Both the position numbers and the translations under genes were made by a program. Below the pieces are notes generated by a model. It was not told the DNA's origin. It saw nothing but the letters and a program-made list of their open reading frames with translations, and ran no database searches. Shown one piece after another: positions 34,136 to 37,176 of a stretch of 37,176 bases of DNA (within the stretch, counting starts at the first letter, position 1; every line of letters begins with the position of its first letter). This DNA is from Thiogranum sp. (GTDB lineage: Bacteria > Pseudomonadota > Gammaproteobacteria > DSM-19610), in NCBI GenBank assembly GCA_024636585.1, contig JAGXGS010000092.1, positions 1-37,176 of the forward strand, in the 5' to 3' direction.

Positions 34136-34683
34136 ATTTCATAATCGTTCCGCAATACCAGGCCGGCCGCGTCTGCCAACCCATCCAGCGCTTCGAAATC
34201 TCTCACTCCGCTTAGCGGATCGCGTTGCTTCAACCACTGATCGAAATTCGCATTGCTCTCGCTGCTGTAGCGACCGCCGTAATTGAACGGACCGTACAGG
34301 GCGAATATGCCGCCGGTCTGCAAAACCTGTCCAACCGCTTCGAAAAGACGCTGCACCTGCGGCCATGACATGATGTGTGCAGTATTGGCGCTGAATACTG
34401 CATCGTAGGGTTCATCCGGCCAGACATCGTCAACATCCAGTACCAGCGGCGCTAATACATTGTCTAATCCGGCATCGCGCAGCCAGGCGTGGATACCCGC
34501 ATGGTATTCTTCGCGATCACTCGTCTGCCACAGCAGTTCCGGGAACTCCGGCGCGAAATACACGGCGTGTTGACCGGTACCGCTTCCGACCTCGAGCAGA
34601 CGCTTTTTCCCCACCAGTTCGCGCTGTAATACTGCGAGAATGGGTGCGCGATTCTGTTCACAGGATTCGGCAAACGGCTTCAT
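34093..34683 (-). CDS. DUF938 SAM-dependent methyltransferase-like protein
   Basis: 196 residues. The whole chain follows the DUF938 pattern: start FAESCEQNRAPILAVL, SAM-binding motif I LEVGSGTGQHAVYFA, then DAVFSANTAHIMSW, LYGPFNYGGRYSSESNANF, and the ending MPANNRILVW. Substrate unknown. GGAG precedes the ATG, which overlaps the alcohol dehydrogenase stop (ATGA), so it is the last gene of a coupled four-gene operon. Its final codons form one arm of a long inverted repeat. Confidence 0.92.
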   Translation of the reverse strand: MKPFAESCEQNRAPILAVLQRELVGKKRLLEVGSGTGQHAVYFAPEFPELLWQTSDREEYHAGIHAWLRDAGLDNVLAPLVLDVDDVWPDEPYDAVFSANTAHIMSWPQVQRLFEAVGQVLQTGGIFALYGPFNYGGRYSSESNANFDQWLKQRDPLSGVRDFEALDGLADAAGLVLRNDYEMPANNRILVWTKSR

Positions 34684-35891
34684 GTGATCTGTTCTCCATG
34701 TGCGCAGCGTAGCGCCAGTACGCGGGTGATTTCAGTATCAGTTAAAACGATCGGATTCGTTTTCATGCTGCTGCCGCGTGCATTGGCGACAATGTGATCG
34801 AAATCGTCCGCAGTCACTCCGTAATGATCCAGTGTCGGTAAGTTCAGGTGAACGGTCCAGTCATCGAGTAATCGAAGCAATGCTTCCCACGCGGTTTCAC
34901 GCGCCGTGAATCGTTGTCGACACAACAGTTCCGCTACCAGTGCGTATTTGTCGAGTGCCGGGTTGTCCGGTTCACGTTCCAGCATTGCATCGATGTTAAC
35001 CTGAGTGGCTGCGCCAACCAGGGTGCCGCACACCACGCCATGCGGGACAGGGAAAAACGCACCCAGCGGCGAGGCCAGTCCGTGCACCGAACCAAGCCCG
35101 GTCTGTGCCAGAGTGATTCCGGACAGCAGCGCTGCATAAGCCATGCCGGCGCGTGCGGCAGCCTGGTCGCCAGTGCCATCATAGAGGGGCAGCAGACTGT
35201 CGCGCGCCGCCTGCAATCCATCCCAGGCCAATGCATCGGTAAGGCGACTGGCGCGCAGCGATACGCAGGATTCGAGCAGCTGGGTCAACGCATCCATACC
35301 GTCCGCGGCAATCAGTGCCGGTGGACAGCTGGCCAGGAAGTCGGGATCGACCAGCGCATATTCCGCCACCAGCCGGTCATCCCGGAATGACTTTTTAAAG
35401 CCCTGTTTGCCGGGCGTGCTGAGCACGGCATTCTTTGTTGCTTCACTGCCGGTGCCGGCGGTCGTCGGTACGGCAATAAAAGGCACAGCGGGACCGGTAT
35501 ACGACTTCTCGGGTCCGACTCCTTCCAGGTAATCCATGACCGAATCGTCGATCCGCAACAGACCTGCTATGGCCTTGGCGGCATCCAGTACGCTGCCGCC
35601 GCCAATGCCCGCGACCACGTCGATACCCGTGCCGCGATGTTCGCTGACCGCGTTATCGATCATCTGGGGGGAAGGCTCTCCGCTGATGGCGCAGCTGTGG
35701 CATTCAAGGCCGGCCTGATGAAGCGCCCGTTCCAGTGCCGGCCAGGCGGGTGAAGACTTAAGTGAAGCGGCACCGGTGACCAGCAACAGGTGTCGACCGT
35801 AGTGGCGCGCCAGTTCCGGCAGCCGGGCGACCGCTCCGGAACCGAATTCGATGCGCGGCAGGCGGGCGAGGGAAAAACCGGAAACAAACAT
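34680..35891 (-). CDS. Iron-containing (type III) alcohol dehydrogenase
   Basis: 403 residues. N-terminal NAD-binding half with GGGSVLDAAKAIA (97-109) and VPTTAGTGSEAT (141-152); helical metal-binding half with Asp200, His270 (GSVHGLASPLG) and His284 (PHGVVCGTL). The ligand usually found four residues after the Asp is His but here is Gln204 (DALTQLLES), a variant I believe occurs in other members of this subgroup. The substrate could be a primary alcohol, aldehyde or hydroxyacid and cannot be deduced. The ATG is one base after the stop of the monooxygenase gene; its own stop overlaps the DUF938 start. Confidence 0.92.
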   Translation of the reverse strand: MFVSGFSLARLPRIEFGSGAVARLPELARHYGRHLLLVTGAASLKSSPAWPALERALHQAGLECHSCAISGEPSPQMIDNAVSEHRGTGIDVVAGIGGGSVLDAAKAIAGLLRIDDSVMDYLEGVGPEKSYTGPAVPFIAVPTTAGTGSEATKNAVLSTPGKQGFKKSFRDDRLVAEYALVDPDFLASCPPALIAADGMDALTQLLESCVSLRASRLTDALAWDGLQAARDSLLPLYDGTGDQAAARAGMAYAALLSGITLAQTGLGSVHGLASPLGAFFPVPHGVVCGTLVGAATQVNIDAMLEREPDNPALDKYALVAELLCRQRFTARETAWEALLRLLDDWTVHLNLPTLDHYGVTADDFDHIVANARGSSMKTNPIVLTDTEITRVLALRCAHGEQIT

Positions 35892-35892
35892 A

Positions 35893-36189
35893 TCAGAACT
35901 GCGGATACAGGCCGGAAAAGGGAACGCTCTGGCGTGGCTCGGCCATCCAGTCGGCTACCGTGTCACGCCAATGCAGATAGTGCCTGGTGTCCTTGTGCGC
36001 GGCGGCGTCTTCCCGCGAGCGATACGCCTCCACCAGCACGAAATAGTTGCTGTCTTCGGGCGATTGCAGAACATCGAAGCGCAGGTTGCCGGATTCCTGC
36101 ACCGAGGCGAGGTGGTTGTCGCGCGTAGCGGCGATAAAATTATCGCGAAATTCCGGTATCACATGAATATGAACCAGTGTCACATACAT
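35893..36189 (-). CDS. Antibiotic biosynthesis monooxygenase (ABM) domain protein
   Basis: 98 residues, a single ABM dimeric ferredoxin-like fold: MYVTLVHIHVIPEFRDNFIAAT, then NLRFDVLQSPEDSNYFVLVEAYRSREDAAAHKDTRHYLHWRD. This pattern is closest to the YgiN/LsrG type, which act on quinols or on phosphorylated autoinducer-2; the true substrate here is unknown. The start has GGGAG eight bases upstream; the frame extends into the previous gene and is rejected there. It begins four bases after the inositol-phosphatase stop and ends one base before the dehydrogenase start. Confidence 0.88.
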   Translation of the reverse strand: MYVTLVHIHVIPEFRDNFIAATRDNHLASVQESGNLRFDVLQSPEDSNYFVLVEAYRSREDAAAHKDTRHYLHWRDTVADWMAEPRQSVPFSGLYPQF

Positions 36190-36193
36190 TCTT

Positions 36194-37006
36194 TCAATCT
36201 CCCTTACGAGTCGGTGTGATGCCCAGCCAGTCGGTCCATTGCCGGAACAGATCCGCGTCGAGTGCGGCGGCGGCGGAGCGCGGCTCCAGAGTCGGTACAA
36301 ATACGCTATCACCCTGCAAAGTGACAGCATGTCCTCCGGCTTCCTGCAGTATCAGGCTGCCGGCTGCGTAATCCCATAATTTCTGCCGGCCATGCAGATA
36401 CACGTCGCAGCGTCCAGCAGCCAGCCAGCACCAGTCGAGCGCTACGGCGCCAAAGCTGCGTTGCGACTGGTAAGGGGGTTCTGCAGCGAGTCGTCCGGCG
36501 AGTTCCGCCGACAGACGCTTCAGGTCGACCAGCGCCATCGCCTGCGACAGAGGCAGTGCGTCTTCGCGTCTCCGCAGCGGCTCGTCGTTCAGCCAGGCGC
36601 CGCGACCGCGCATTGCGGTAAAACATTCCTGTCGGCTCGGATCGTAGACCACGCCAAGTCTGACTTCATCGCCGCACAGCAATGCAACTGACACTGCATA
36701 ATAAGGTATTCCGGCGGAAAAATTGCTCGTGCCGTCCAGCGGATCGATACACCAGAGTCCCTGCTGTTCGTGAGCCATGGCCTGTTGCTGGGTTGCCGCG
36801 TCCATTTCTTCGCCGACCACACCGATTGACGGCCAGCGCTGCTGCAGTGCCTGCACCAGGGCTTCCTGCATAACGATATCGGCTTCGGTGACCAGGCTGC
36901 CATCGGCTTTTTTTGAGCCGCACTGGCAGGCGAAGCGCGACGGAAGTTCGCGGTCGGCAACAGCGCGTACCAGTGCAGCAACTTCATTTATGTTTTCGGG
37001 AAGCAT
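36194..37006 (-). CDS. Inositol monophosphatase-family protein (CysQ/SuhB-like)
   Basis: 270 residues. The metal-dependent phosphatase motifs are GEEMD (65-69), IDPLDGTSNF (87-96) and the late WDYAAGSLILQEAGG. The family includes inositol-1-phosphatase, 3'-phosphoadenosine 5'-phosphate phosphatase and fructose-1,6-bisphosphatase activities; these motifs do not settle which. The ATG has no obvious ribosome-binding site. It is the first gene of the operon with the ABM monooxygenase, iron dehydrogenase and DUF938 protein, and is divergent from a gene at the right edge. Confidence 0.92.
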   Translation of the reverse strand: MLPENINEVAALVRAVADRELPSRFACQCGSKKADGSLVTEADIVMQEALVQALQQRWPSIGVVGEEMDAATQQQAMAHEQQGLWCIDPLDGTSNFSAGIPYYAVSVALLCGDEVRLGVVYDPSRQECFTAMRGRGAWLNDEPLRRREDALPLSQAMALVDLKRLSAELAGRLAAEPPYQSQRSFGAVALDWCWLAAGRCDVYLHGRQKLWDYAAGSLILQEAGGHAVTLQGDSVFVPTLEPRSAAAALDADLFRQWTDWLGITPTRKGD

Positions 37007-37065
37007 TCGCGGAATCGACTTGGTATGATCAACTTGATATCTCTATTGTCGCACAAAGGAAACCT

Positions 37066-37176
37066 ATGGGCACAACGAAAAGCCGCCAGAAAGGCGCAAA
37101 AAAAGGCGGCAAGGCGGCCAAAAGCAGTAAACCGCGTAAGGCGGACAGAGCCGATCGACACGCGCTTTACGAGCAG
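37066..37176 (+). CDS. N-terminus of a probable class I SAM-dependent methyltransferase (cut by window edge)
   Basis: 37 codons are visible. AAAGGAAACC precedes the ATG. The start is a Lys/Gly/Ala-rich basic tail, then KADRADRHALYEQ. The DRHALYEQ ending resembles the opening of a group of SAM-dependent methyltransferases that begin DRH.LYE.SVQ after a basic tail. The identification rests on this short stretch and must be confirmed with the rest of the gene. Confidence 0.5.
   Translation, partial: MGTTKSRQKGAKKGGKAAKSSKPRKADRADRHALYEQ

Overview
The window looks like the chromosome of a GC-rich gammaproteobacterium, probably a respiratory, sulfur- or redox-active one. The evidence is the housekeeping order 4.5S RNA - dnaX - ybaB - recR, the orn/rsgA neighbourhood, a near-consensus sigma-32 promoter before hsp20, a bfd/bfr pair, glycolate oxidase glcDEF and an octaheme cytochrome of the tetrathionate-reductase family. 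No transposase, phage gene, tRNA or CRISPR array was seen. The genus cannot be named from what is here.

Layout. 1-2.1 kb: a secreted SYLF-domain protein (cut by the window edge) and a DUF72 protein. 2.1-8 kb: three small PilZ or PilZ-like proteins, then a large CheB-CheR-PAS histidine kinase with its NarL-type response regulator. 8.3-9.3 kb: two tandem small heat-shock proteins behind a sigma-32 promoter. 9.4-10.7 kb: a coupled trio of alpha/beta hydrolase and two membrane proteins. 10.7-11.6 kb: bacterioferritin and its ferredoxin. 11.7-12.15 kb: an internally deleted alpha-glucan phosphorylase. 12.2-15.9 kb: a four-gene periplasmic redox operon (DUF302 protein, octaheme cytochrome c, cytochrome b, TlpA-like thioredoxin). 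16.2-19 kb: ffs, dnaX, ybaB, recR. 19.1-21.9 kb: a ClC-family protein, a small hypothetical protein and a HIT protein. 21.9-24.8 kb (minus): M48 protease, monoheme cytochrome c, pterin dehydratase, rsgA. 24.8-26.3 kb (plus): orn and an EamA transporter. 26.3-32.6 kb (minus): pgm-glcD-glcE-glcF-rhodanese. 32.7-34.1 kb (plus): a DUF1249 protein, an iscR-like regulator and a 51-residue membrane protein. 34.1-37 kb (minus): inositol-phosphatase-like protein, ABM monooxygenase, iron alcohol dehydrogenase, DUF938 methyltransferase. The right edge holds the first codons of a probable methyltransferase.

How they fit together. The kinase/regulator pair and the neighbouring PilZ proteins suggest linked two-component and c-di-GMP signalling. 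The octaheme operon has the parts to pass electrons between the membrane and a periplasmic sulfur or nitrogen oxyanion. The glc genes oxidise glycolate to glyoxylate, useful to an autotroph with RuBisCO, but no RuBisCO gene is in view. The bfd and iscR promoters both carry repeated elements suggestive of iron or Fe-S control.

The points most worth a second look are the CheB-like domain with His in place of its catalytic Asp, the in-frame deleted phosphorylase, the TTAGAT repeats over the bfd promoter, the iscR gene without isc partners but with an IscR-type half-site at its own promoter, the octaheme operon, and a long inverted repeat covering the end of the DUF938 gene.
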